Assembly (NCBI GenBank): GCA_033398695.1 | Contig: CM065815.1 | Location: 98,050,501-98,114,500, forward strand | From: Orobanche coerulescens | Lineage: Eukaryota; Streptophyta; Magnoliopsida; Lamiales; Orobanchaceae | Direction: 5' to 3' | Length of the DNA stretch: 64,000 bases | In this document: in pieces, positions 54,280 through 64,000 of the stretch | Layout: each line of letters begins with the position of its first letter | Position numbering within the stretch: the stretch's first letter is position 1 | The notes under the pieces: generated by a model | Told to the model about the DNA's origin: nothing | Databases searched by the model: none | Seen by the model: only the letters and a program-made list of their open reading frames with translations | Translations under genes and position numbers: made by a program

Positions 54280-55140
54280 GTACTCACCACCCTGATCGAC
54301 CGAAGAGTCTTAACACGGTTACCTGTTTGATTTTCAACTAGGGCTTTAAATTCCTTGAATTTATCAAAAGCTTCAGACTTATGTTTCATTAAGTACACGA
54401 ATCCATACCTCGTATGGTCATCAGTGAATGTAATGAAATCGAAAGCCGTCTCATGCCACTTCAAAAGGGCCATGACGTCGGTATGGATCAATCCAGTTTT
54501 TCACAGACTCTTCCAAAAGTCCCTGCGAAGGGTAACTTAGTCATTTTGCCTTGAAGGCAAGATTCACAAGTTGGATAGGGATCTAATCCCAATGGACCCG
54601 TAAGCCCATCTTTCTCCATTTTATGAACCTTGGTCTGACCGATATGACCAAGTCTAAGATGCCACTTAAGTGCTTGGTTCGTTTCATCCCTACCACGCTT
54701 CCTAGTTATAGTGTTCACAGTTGTTTTATTCTTTAGATTTAAATGGTATAAACCATTTAATAATATAGCAGTACCAACCAATTTATTTCTGAAATTAATA
54801 CGACAGGACCCATCTCCAATAAAGAAGTGAAATCCCTTTCGGTCCATGACCGGAATTGATACAATATTTTTGTGCCCCTTTGGCAAAACAAGTACATCAT
54901 CTAAAGTAAGAATAAAACCAGATTCTAAATCCAACATAAGGGATCCGATATCAGAAGCCTCGACACTATGCCCACTTCCGACGGTGACCATTACCTCCCC
55001 TGAATCCAGCTTCCTACTTCGTTCCAGATCCTGATTCACTGTACAAATGTGAGAACTTGCACTGGAATCAAGTATCCAAGAAGTAGAATATACAGTTACA
55101 GAACAATTTGTTTCTAAAACTAGTAGTTCCGTACCTGAAG
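54276..55140 (-). pseudogene. pol: Copia A: protease, pre-integrase and integrase N-half, two frame breaks
   Basis: Upstream (55140-54488) the frame carries the protease STSWILDSSASSHIC, where DSGAS is changed to DSSAS. It then has the pre-integrase domain (LKWHLRLGHIGQTKVHKM, YPTCESCLQGKMTKLPF). A frameshift near 54505 leads into the integrase core (HTDVMALLKWHE, FITFTDDHTRYGFVYLMKHKS). A second break near 54290, right at the SDRGGEY-type site, leads to the next segment. Confidence 0.87.
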
Positions 55141-55174
55141 GCGCATTACGGTCAAGCTTTGTACAGTACCTCTT

Positions 55175-55966
55175 CTAGTGGCCTAGCTCACCGCAGTTGA
55201 GGCATACATCCGTTTTCTTGGCCCCATTGCTCTTTTGAACCATTGGGGCCTTGCCTTTTCTCTTGTCGATCTTGGCTATTGGACCTAACTGCTTCTTGTT
55301 CTTTTTCTTCTTATTCTTGGACTTCCAAGTCCCAGAAGAAATCACAAGTTCAGCTTCCTTTCCCTTTGTCTTCATCTGAGACTCGGCAGTCGTCATTTTG
55401 TTCATTAGCCCAGCTAAGTTACATGCAATCTCATTGCAGTTGAAGTTCATGACAAATTGTGAAAAGGAGTCAGGAAGTGACTGCAGGATAAGGTCAGTTT
55501 GGAGAGATGCATGCATCTGAAAATCAAGAGCTTCCAATCTCTTAATCATCGAGATCATCTTGAGGATATGGTCCCCAACCCTCTCTCCTTCCTTCATCCT
55601 GGCGCCGAATAATTGCTTCGATATCTCATATCTAGCAGTTCGGCTATGCTCTCCATAGAGCTCAGCCAGGTGCGATAAGATGGCTCTCGAAGACGTCATC
55701 TTTTTATGGGCACGTTGAAGCTCATTGGTCATTGAGCCTAACATGTACCCTCGCACTCTTATATCGTCTTTTACCCATTTCTCATGGGCATTGACATACT
55801 CCTGATTGGCTCGGGTTCTTGTAGGAGCCGCTGGGATGTCCGCCTCCAAGACGTATCCCAGCATTTCTATAGTTAGGACAATCCTCAAGTTCTGAAGCCA
55901 GTCCACATAGTTCGGACCAGTCAGGACGTTCTTTTCAAGTAGTATAGCGAGTGGGTTCATTGTCAT
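55175..55966 (-). pseudogene. gag: Copia A: Gag, truncated in the zinc knuckle
   Basis: A 263-codon frame starting MTMNPLAILLEKNVLTGPNY. It contains the copia Gag core (WLQNLRIVL, GYMLGSMTNELQRAH, LAELYGEHSRTARY, DHILKMISMIKRLE, DLILQSLPDSFSQFVMNF). A Lys-rich stretch follows, then CLNCGELGH, where a TAG replaces the residue after His in the CCHC knuckle. The frame continues beyond it (KRYCTK), so this is one nonsense change; it fits TGG-to-TAG by deamination. Gag forms the particle shell. Confidence 0.9.
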
Positions 55967-57667
55967 ATTGAGAGTTTTGTTAAGTGCAGAGAATAATTTA
56001 AGATTCGTTAGTGATTATTTAATTATGATCCGAGTAAAGAATTTAAGGGCTTTCTTTATTCATAACTCGGCTCCCACTATTTTATCGGCATTTACATACT
56101 CCCATGTTAAATCCGGAAGTCTTGGGTGACTTCATAGTGGTGATCGATTTATTTACAAAGTTTAATAGAGGGCAACCCATACGGTTTCTATTCTATTATT
56201 CTTTATAAAGTGGTGTCTAATACCAACCCATCTAATGGATGATTCGATCTTCTTTTACCCCTAGTTCACTTGCCCTCAACCCATTCGGTTTCTATGGCTC
56301 ACTAAACTATCTAAGTTTAAACCGTCAACTCCTATTAGTCTGACAATTGAATCTTACCCGGCAACCCATACGGTTTATAGGGGTTTGATTTGTCACAACC
56401 AAAAGCATCTAATGCACTCTAGGAATTTATCAACTTTCCCCAAAAATATTACCCCGACATACTCGGAAGAATAATATTCCGGTTTAGATTTTAATTTTCC
56501 ATGAGTTTGACGGAGGGTAGGAAACCTCTTAACCTTAATAACTTAGTGTGTTTGTAGTCGGGAGAATTTCGCGATTAATGTTACACTTTGCACATTAATT
56601 CATTTATACGCGCGTTTGTTGGTTTGTCAATCATTCAAAATGAAAAACAGAAAACAGTAACCTAGTTACTACCAACATATAGCTCATGGACCTAATTCCT
56701 AAGTATTGGGCCAAGCAAATGACGCAATAAATAAAAACACAGTCTTCGAATCTTCGTCTTCTCGGTCGATTATCTTCGGTCTTCGTCATACCCAAAATAA
56801 TAATTACATCATTGAAAAATTGCATCCTATATAAATTTTTCTAGTAAATATAAATAGGCTTAAAACGGCCTTTACAACCCAATCGAATCGAACAAATCAA
56901 AAACTAAGTCCACGAGCTATATCACCATCACATAAGAATTCCATACAACGTGTAATGGCAACGAAATTAAACAATTAATTTTAATATAAATTAATCTAAT
57001 TAATCTATAAATTAATCTATTCAATTTCTACTATATTAATCCAATTAATATAAAGTGGCATTCAAATTAAATAATCAATTAATATATTAATCCAATCAAT
57101 ATAAAATTAATCTATTCGATTTTAATGGTATTAATTTAATTAATACTAATAATCGTTATTTAAATTCATTCGAAGTAATCCGGCCAAAATAATATTTTCG
57201 TTTAATTTATTTCCCTTAACTAAAAAAATATTCCAAATATTAATTTAGTCAAATTAAAATCCAAATTAAATTTTGGGAAATAATTACAACGAAATATAAA
57301 CTTAAAACGGAGTCCGGACAATCCGGTTTTAGGCCCGGCCATGCCCGATTCAAAATCGGGCCAAAAACCGAGGGTGCTGGCGAGCCATGCTCGCGGCTGG
57401 CGAGTCTGATCGGCAGCATCACGCCTCTCGGTGCGGCGGCGAGACATGACGATCATGGCCGAGCATGCTCGGCACTGGCGGCCGGCCCGGCGATCTTTGC
57501 CGACCACCGACCACGTTTCTTCGTTTTTCGGCTCGTTTCCAAAACCGTGATGCTACAACGAATAATTTAAAAATCTACGATTATACCAAATATGATTCTA
57601 AATCATAAACATCATCCATAAGCATTCAAAATGCACAAATAATCATATATACGGTATCATTGACCTT
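55967..57667 (-). mobile_element. Copia A leader (non-coding)
   Basis: About 1.7 kb between primer site and gag. Strongly AT-rich (about 56950-57300), with a short GC-rich stretch (57300-57540). No supported reading frame. Confidence 0.65.
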
Positions 57668-57679
57668 CCTCCGATACCA
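57668..57679 (-). promoter_or_regulatory. Primer-binding site of copia A
   Basis: Minus-strand TGGTATCGGAGG, one base from the LTR end. Initiator-Met type. Confidence 0.85.
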
Positions 57680-57680
57680 C

Positions 57681-59535
57681 TGTTGGGATTCCGAAAATAA
57701 AACAAAATACGCAGCGGAAATAAAAAATGAATCCCAAACAGGATCGATCAAGTAGCGTATATACGAAAAAAAATACGAAGATAAAGATCATACCCTTGAA
57801 GCCTTTGAAATAAATCTTCATAAATATGGATGACGATCACGAACCCCGTCCCGAACACGAAATCCCTTCGTTCCAAGCACCGAAAATTCGAAGCCTCTAC
57901 TTCACACACGTCGGAAGTTGCCCGTAAAAATTCGACGAGACTCCGTTCTCCAAGAACACGGCTAGGGAACTCGTAGGAATTTTTCTCTCTCAATTTATCT
58001 CTTATTTTTCTCAACTCAAAGTGAAAGAAAATAAGATGAAAATTTCTCCCTCACTCTCAAACTCTCTCACAGCAGGCCTCACTCAAAATGAAGATGGAGA
58101 GTTGAATATTTGAGTTTGTCTTGTTATTTCTATTTTATAACCAAGTGATAATAATGTGATATTAAAAATATCATCAATCATCACTTAATCAAATGAAAAA
58201 TGACAAGATAACAAGCATGGTGATCATGCCATGTGAGGGAGCGGCGGCCCATGAAGGAATCTTCCTAGAAACGAGTCGAGCCACTCGGCTCGTGTACCGG
58301 ACGTTCGTCAAACGACTCCGTTAAATACACTCCATTTAATTTCCAATGTATTTATATAAATTAATTAATCTAATTAATTAATTATAGAAAATACAAATAT
58401 ATTTATCTAAAAAATATAATTTATGAATTAAATTAATTACCCGGTAACTTAATTTTAATTCATAAGACCGCTATTTGATTTATCCAATAAATCATAAATT
58501 AGATATCCAATATCTAATATTAATAGAGAGATAATAAATTCACATTTATCCGTCAACGCTCCTGATGCGCGAATCCGCAAGTCCGTCTCAGCCGGCATTA
58601 GGAGGAACCAATGAGTGCGGGCAGCACTTAGCCAGCCTAGCGGGCCGCACTGTAAACCCCGACTGAGAACGAATGAAGGGATCACTCCAGAACCAATATG
58701 TCGTGAATATTATATACGTATAGACCCTTCATCAGATGTCCCGGTCAAGTCTTTGGGTCACGGTAAAGTCAAACCCGACTATTGACTAGACTCTATACAT
58801 GTGTTAATGCAAATCAAGACCAACTGATTAATAGTGTATCTAATACGACTATATCATAATGCTTTGGCCAAAGACTTATGATCTTATTTGCCATTAACCG
58901 TATAGGACATTCGCCAGCTCACTAACAGGAGATAGAATCCTTTCTTGGCGTACAGTAAAGACTGCTACCTGCCCGTATAGTCCGCACTTCGAGGTCGACT
59001 CAGCAATTAAGCAAATGAGTCTAACTACTCTAATGACAAACTAAACGTCACAGACACATCTTCTACTGAACCCTCAAGTCAAAGGTCCACGTATACTATC
59101 ACAACCTTTCGATTCGTCATTGACTCTCCGAGAGTGAATACCGTGTGACTGAATCGAGTATGAGTCGTGTTCGAGTATACTGGTCCCATCAATACACTTA
59201 TAACTATGCTATCAAGACATGCACATGTCCTAGCATCAGTTATACAAGTCTTATTAAAACTTAATGCCCATTTAAGTTTATTGACTTGCGAATGATTTAC
59301 GTAAATAAACTTTAAAGACTTCCAGTGCATTTTTCTCTTATCCCATAACAAGAATGGAATGTTCGATTTATTTACATAGACTTTACTTCAATGTTTACCA
59401 AGTCAAGAATGCAATTGAAATACAATAAACAGTGATTGAATCGTATTGCCTTTTTGAATAATTATTCCATAATTACAAGTACAATGCCCCTACTCTATCA
59501 TCCCCTGAGTGGCATTCGAGGGCATATTCCTAATA
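57681..59535 (-). mobile_element. Copia A, 5' LTR (1855 bp)
   Basis: Plus-strand view: TGTTGGGATTCCG at 57681 to CCTAATA at 59535 (CCTAACA mutated), followed by the TCAAC duplication. It is uninterrupted and so provides the reference for the empty site of copia B. A TATA box (minus-strand TTATAAAATA) is at 58131-58140. Confidence 0.92.
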
Positions 59536-59540
59536 TCAAC
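59536..59540 (+). repeat. Right target-site duplication of copia A
   Basis: TCAAC, identical to 31787-31791. Confidence 0.88.
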
Positions 59541-60577
59541 ATGTACTACATCAGCAGCAGGTATGCTAATTATGAGGGTTTTGGTGCACTACTATGTTTA
59601 CAACCAATCATCGAGAAGAACTTCTTAACATAATAGCTATATAATAAAAATGAACTAATCCTACGACTACTCCTCATCATCACTTCTAATAATCTCTATA
59701 ACAGGAACAGGGGGTCGCGGCTCAAATCCACGAAATAACGTCATCATTGGACTCGACGTCCGCCATTATAACATCCTTCATGTTCTTCACGAGGTCTTCC
59801 CTTGAGCTCTTATCAGGAACTTCTTCCGAGTCTTCCTTGGGATCTTCTTCAGGGTCTTCTTCAAGATCCTCTTCTGGATCTTATTCGGGGTCTTCTTCAG
59901 GATCCTCTTCCTCCAGAGAGTTGGAACTCAAATTTTCAGCTGGTATCACATCTCGAGCGTACATATCTAACAAACGCCCAGCTACGAACTGGAAATTATC
60001 CATGGTCTCCCGCTCTTCTGGTGCTCTCTTCGTGGACTCTTGCCAAAGATGGAAATACAATAACCCCAATCATCGAATAACTTTTCAATTAGGTGGTGTT
60101 GTGTCGAGATTTATACACCTCAACAGGCGATCGGCACAAAGACCAGGCGACCGAACCAGAGTCAAATAGACCAAGGCAGACTTTCCGACCGAGGGACCCA
60201 GAGCAGGACCCAGCGCCGAGCGATCGACTGCCAAGGCGATCGTCTCCCGGCAACTAGCGATCGTCCCAAGTGCCCGATCATGGACGACCGCCTCATGCCA
60301 TGTAAAGCCAGCATCCGCCAAGTCTGCGAAGGCCGAAACTCGAAGCAAGGACCCATGTGCAGATCCGCGAATGGCGCCGCAGAAGGTGGATCTTTAACTC
60401 CAGCCCATCAACAGTTGTCAAACGGAAAGGACAAACCTCACCTACCGACAGACCCGCCGAAAGGTCCAAAGTGGACCTCCAAAGACAGCAACGTAAGGCA
60501 CATGGCGTCTTCTCACTGGTTCGCACAGCTGGCTACCAGCAGAAGCCACGGACTTTAAGGCAATCAGCCCATGTGCT
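59541..60577 (-). other. Sequence between copia A and copia D (host of both insertions)
   Basis: It begins with about 15 codons continuing the protease frame of E, then a stop. The middle holds the acidic-repeat frame described separately. The right part (60120-60577) is unusually GC-rich for this window and carries four CGATCG sites within about 140 bp. The expected gag of E is not recognisable here, so either E is deleted at this point or gag lies beyond D. Confidence 0.5.
59722..60069 (-). pseudogene. Acidic-repeat ORF fragment of unknown identity
   Basis: The minus-strand frame starts at a Met at 60069 and runs to a TGA at 59722-59724, with one in-frame TAA at 59881-59883. After an unremarkable N-part (FQFVAGRLLDMYARD) it consists of Glu/Asp/Pro repeats of the type EEDPEEDPE, then a tail (KSSREDLVKNMKDVIMADVE). 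The Ser-rich frame on the opposite strand is its shadow. Acidic EEDP repeats occur in some plant gypsy-related proteins, but I cannot assign a family. Confidence 0.4.
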
Positions 60578-62586
60578 TGTTGGGATTCGGTGCCTAAAAA
60601 CGAAGGCCCATTGGAAGCGGTAAAATGAAAATTAATTCGATCTGAATCCCTACGAGGATCGATCGAGCTACGTATATACGAATATGTAAACGAAAAACAA
60701 GAGTCGTAAGAAACTAACCCTCGAAGTCCGTTGATTAAATGGTAATCTTCTCTTGAGCTATTCCCCAAGCTTTAGTTTGATCTCTACGAGTTCAATCCGC
60801 TCCAAGCCCTTGAACGATCCAACGCCGAAAACACCGCGTCTCTACTTGCCACACGCCGGAAAGACGATCGGAACAACAACACTCGATTAACCTCTAAGGT
60901 TACGGCTAGAATCAAGTGATGAAGCTTTTATTACTACACTCTAAGTGTATAATATATCTCTCAATAATTTTCTCTCAATTTTTCTCCAAGAAAAATGAAG
61001 AAGAAGTGAATGAAGAAGATGAATATGAGTGTTAAACTCAAAGTCTATCTCTCTCTCCCTATCCTCACGTTTGGAAGCTTGTTCAAACAAGTGATGAGAG
61101 TCTTCATTTTATTCCCCATAAAATCCTCCCAAATCAAGACCAAATAATTAAAATGAATTAATTAAAAGATCTTGTTCCCTTGATAATTCAAGTCATCCAC
61201 CAATTAAGGTGAAGACTATGACCAAAGGAAAGAGGAGGGAAAATGGGATGGACATCTAGAAGGAGCCGGGACAAGTTCGGTTCGTTTCGGACTCTCGTGC
61301 GTCCAAACAGATAAACTCCTATTCCGTTCCGATGTATTTGTATCGTTTAATTAATCCAATTAATTAATCATATCAAATACAAAATAACATAATTAGTTTC
61401 TCTAATAAATAATTATATTCATGAATTAAATTAATCACCCAGTAATATATTTAATTCATTAGGCTGTAAATTAATTTATACAATAAATTAATTTAGACAT
61501 CCAATGTCCCAAAATCAATTAGACATCCAATGTCCAATAAATTAGATATCCAATATCTAATATTTATAATGAGAGAACAAGCTCGATTCATTCCGTCGTC
61601 AACCCTATTGCGCGACTCGGTAGGTTCGTCTCAGTCAGCAATGGGAAGAACCAAAGAGTAGTAGCACCACCTAGCCAGCCTGGCGGCCTACACTGTACCC
61701 CAACTGAGAAAGAATGATTGGGATCATTCAAGAACCATTCTGTCGTGAATACCAGTATACGTATAAACCCTTCTTTCAAATGTCCCGATCAAGTTATAGG
61801 GTCACGGTCAGTCAAACCCTATCTGTACTTGACGCTATGCATGCGTTAATGCAAATCGAGATCATCGAGCTGTAGTGTATCTAATACAACTAGCTCCAAT
61901 GCTTTGGCCAAAGACTTATGATCTCATCGCGATAACCGCATAGGACATATAACCCGCTCACTAACGGGAGAAAAATTCTATCTTGGTATTTAGTAGGACT
62001 CGCTACTTGCCGTCAAGATGCACGTCGAGGTTGATCCCCGCCTTAGGTTTACGGTCGAACTACTCTAATGAAAATCTTGACGTCACAAGCACATCCCTAC
62101 TAAATCCTCAAGTCGAAGGTTCACGAATACCTATCACAACCTTTCGATTCCGTCATTGATCGTCCCGAGTAAAATCCGTGTGACGAATCGAGGTGAGTCG
62201 GTTCGAGTATACTAATCCATTAGCATACCTATAACGTGTGCTCCCACTAACCATTAGTGTTCGACGGGCACTCTCCATGTCAAAGAACACGTCATACAAG
62301 TCTTCACATAAACTTAACGCATACGATCAAGTTTCATCGACTTGACGATTAAGTATTTGAGCTATAACCTTTCCAGTGCCGACCCCCTTATCCAATAAGG
62401 AGTGGAACGTTTTGCTCTCAAATACACGGACTAATTTCTATATGTTTATTTACGAGTTAGGAATGCCAGTAACTACCAGTAAATAAAGAAACATTCATTT
62501 GCCTTATATAAATGGTTTACATAATTACAAGTACAATGCCCTTACTCAACAGCCTCTGAGTGGCATTCGAGGGCATACTCCTAACA
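60578..62586 (-). mobile_element. Copia D, 3' LTR (2009 bp)
   Basis: Plus-strand view: TGTTGGGATTCGG at 60578 to CTCCTAACA at 62586, followed by the polypurine tract (minus-strand GAGTGCAAGTGGGAGAT, 62587-62603). The U3 end (CTGAGTGGCATTCGAGGGCA and neighbours) and several internal blocks match copia A's LTR, so A and D are sister families. The rest of D, including its other LTR, is beyond the window. Confidence 0.88.
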
Positions 62587-62601
62587 ATCTCCCACTTGCA
62601 C

Positions 62602-63191
62602 TCAATGCCACACACTATGGTATCTAATACCCATGTTCTCCAGATGACGCTCCAAGCTAGTCTGAGAAAGTGGCTTGGTCAGTGGATCGGCGACGTTGTC
62701 GGCCGAGTCTACTCTGTGCAGTACAATGTATCCCTTGCGAACAAATTCTCTTACGAGATGATACTTCCTCTCAATATGTTTGGTGCTGTTGTGAAACCTC
62801 GACTCCTTAGCACGTGCTCTGACTCCGTCGTTGTCGCGATGCAGTAGACAGGCGACTCGGCACATGGAATCATTTGAAGTTCTCCCAGAAACTTCTTAAT
62901 CCAGAACCCTTCCTTGGAAGCCTCCGAGGCTGCTTGATACTGAGTCTGACAGGTGGAATCAGCAGTCGCGCTTTGCTTGGCGCTACACCAAGATACTGCT
63001 CCTCCATTAAGAGTAAATATGTAGCCAGAAGTAGACATCATCGAGTCATCCTTCAGTCCTTGGAAGTCCGAATCAGTGTATCCCACCACATCCAATTCTC
63101 CACCGCCATACATAAGAACCATATCTCTAGTTCTTCTTAAGTACTTGAGAACGTTCTTTACAGCAGTCCAATATTCCCTACCTGGGTTTGC
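62602..63191 (-). pseudogene. pol: Copia D: RNase H, frameshifted
   Basis: The stretch 63122-62751 carries the start of RNase H (GYTDSDFQGLKDD, STSGYIFTLNGGAVSWCSAK, STCQTQYQAASEASKEGFW) and loses frame near 62845. The other frame (62865-62602) has HRDNDGVRARAKESRFHNS and ADPLTKPLSQTSLERHLEN, ending YHSVWH as in copia A. Confidence 0.86.
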
Positions 63192-64000
63192 CTAAAACCT
63201 ACTCACCACGCTTACTGCATGCGCAATGTCAGGTCTCGTACACAACATAGCATACATAAGGCTACCCACGGCCGAAGCATATGGTATATTACTCATTTCC
63301 TTTCGTTGTTCCTCACTTTGAGGACACATCTTCAAGGTGAGTTTTATTCCATGTCGTATCGGTAGGAACCCTCTTTTAGAATCATCCATCTTAAATCGCT
63401 TTAAGATCTTATCTATATAGAGGGCTTGGGAAAGGCCTATTGTTCTCTTCGCTCTATTCCGGTAGAGTTGAATTCCAAGAATATAGGTTGCTTCTCCCAA
63501 GTCTTTCATGGAGAAATTACTCGAAAGCCAAGCTTTTACAGAACTGAGCATTCCCACATCATTTCCTATTAGCAAAATATCATCCACATATAGTACTAAG
63601 AATGCGATCTTGCTCCCACTAACCTTCTTGTATACACAAGGTTCCTCTTCATTTTGCACGAAGTCAAACTCTTTGATTGCCTCGTCAAAATGAAGGTTCC
63701 AACTACGTGACGCTTGCTTCAGTCCATAAATGGAACGCTGAAGCTTGCATACTTTCTGAATATCGACTTCGGACACAAGGCCTTTAGGCTGCTCCATATA
63801 GATTTCCTCCTCGAGGAATCCATTAAGGAAATCCGTCTTTACGTCCATTTGCCATATCTCATAATCGTGGTAGGCAGCTATAGAAAGCATCATGCGAATA
63901 GACTTGATCATGGCTACGGGCGAGAAGGTATCGTGGTAATCGATCCCTTCCTTTTGGGTATAACCCTTTTCCACAAGCCTGGCCTTATATGCGTCAACCT
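63192..64000 (-). pseudogene. pol: Copia D: reverse transcriptase (open at window edge)
   Basis: The RT is open from the right window edge (frame reads VDAYKARLVEKGYTQKEGIDY) to a TAG at 63192. It includes MIKSIRMMLSIAA, WQMDVKTDFLNGFLEEEIYM, IYGLKQASRSWNLHFDE, the catalytic YVDDILLIGNDVG, STKDLGEATYILG-type block MKDLGEATYILG, and MLCTRPDIAHAVSVVSRF. The TAG follows SRF at a place where a Gln codon is expected, and the next codons continue the family sequence, so it fits CAG-to-TAG. The gene starts outside the window. Confidence 0.9.

Noticed and set aside
59747..60169. Ser-rich 140-codon frame on the plus strand
   Set aside because: The SSSGSSSGS-type sequence is the reverse-strand shadow of the acidic EEDP repeat. 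Neither strand shows further coding evidence in that frame.

Overview
The window is heterochromatic plant DNA made almost entirely of transposable elements, most of them LTR retrotransposons inserted into one another. Chromodomain-type Ty3/gypsy pol, Ty1/copia polyproteins, tRNA-Met-type primer sites (TGGTATC-), a tRNA-derived SINE and a hAT-type TIR element all point to a flowering plant. I find no supportable host gene.

Layout. (1) 1-15038, + strand: three ~3.46 kb LTRs alternating with two ~2.44 kb non-coding internal regions, a tandem LARD-like (large, non-coding) gypsy derivative. (2) 15039-20571, - strand: gypsy element G, which keeps gag but no pol; the LARD array sits in its 3' LTR. 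(3) 20572-23823, + strand: the 3' part of copia element F, split by G. (4) 23824-25443: unassigned DNA holding a 661-bp hAT-type MITE with an 8-bp target duplication. (5) 25444-31791, - strand: chromovirus E (3' LTR containing a SINE, then a broken pol). (6) 31792-59535, - strand: copia A, inserted in the protease region of E (TSD TCAAC). Its 3' LTR is split by copia B (32322-50690, TSD AAGAT), whose reverse transcriptase is in turn split by chromovirus C (34809-44871, TSD ACCCG). (7) 59541-60577: DNA beyond A, with an acidic-repeat ORF fragment. (8) 60578-64000, - strand: the 3' LTR and the end of pol of copia D, open at the window edge.

The elements relate to each other as possible helpers and dependants. 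C and E carry protease, RT, RNase H, integrase and a C-terminal chromodomain, although broken in this copy. The LARD has no proteins and G has only gag, yet both share with C the LTR termini (TGTAATAYC...GTTACA), the initiator-Met primer site and, most strikingly, the same U3 array. Such families would depend on a C-like helper.

The main novelty is that U3 array. A near-palindrome, TAGCGCACGCTA in element sense, recurs every 22-24 bp, in groups separated by inverted repeats of the form CAGTCCAG-N-CTGGACTG. In the LARD and in C it lies just upstream of the TATA box. It occurs in three otherwise different LTR families with the same polarity. A second important observation is technical: the two LTRs of C differ mostly at CAG/CTG sites, in patches that coincide with frameshifts, which suggests consensus error at CHG-methylated sites rather than true decay.
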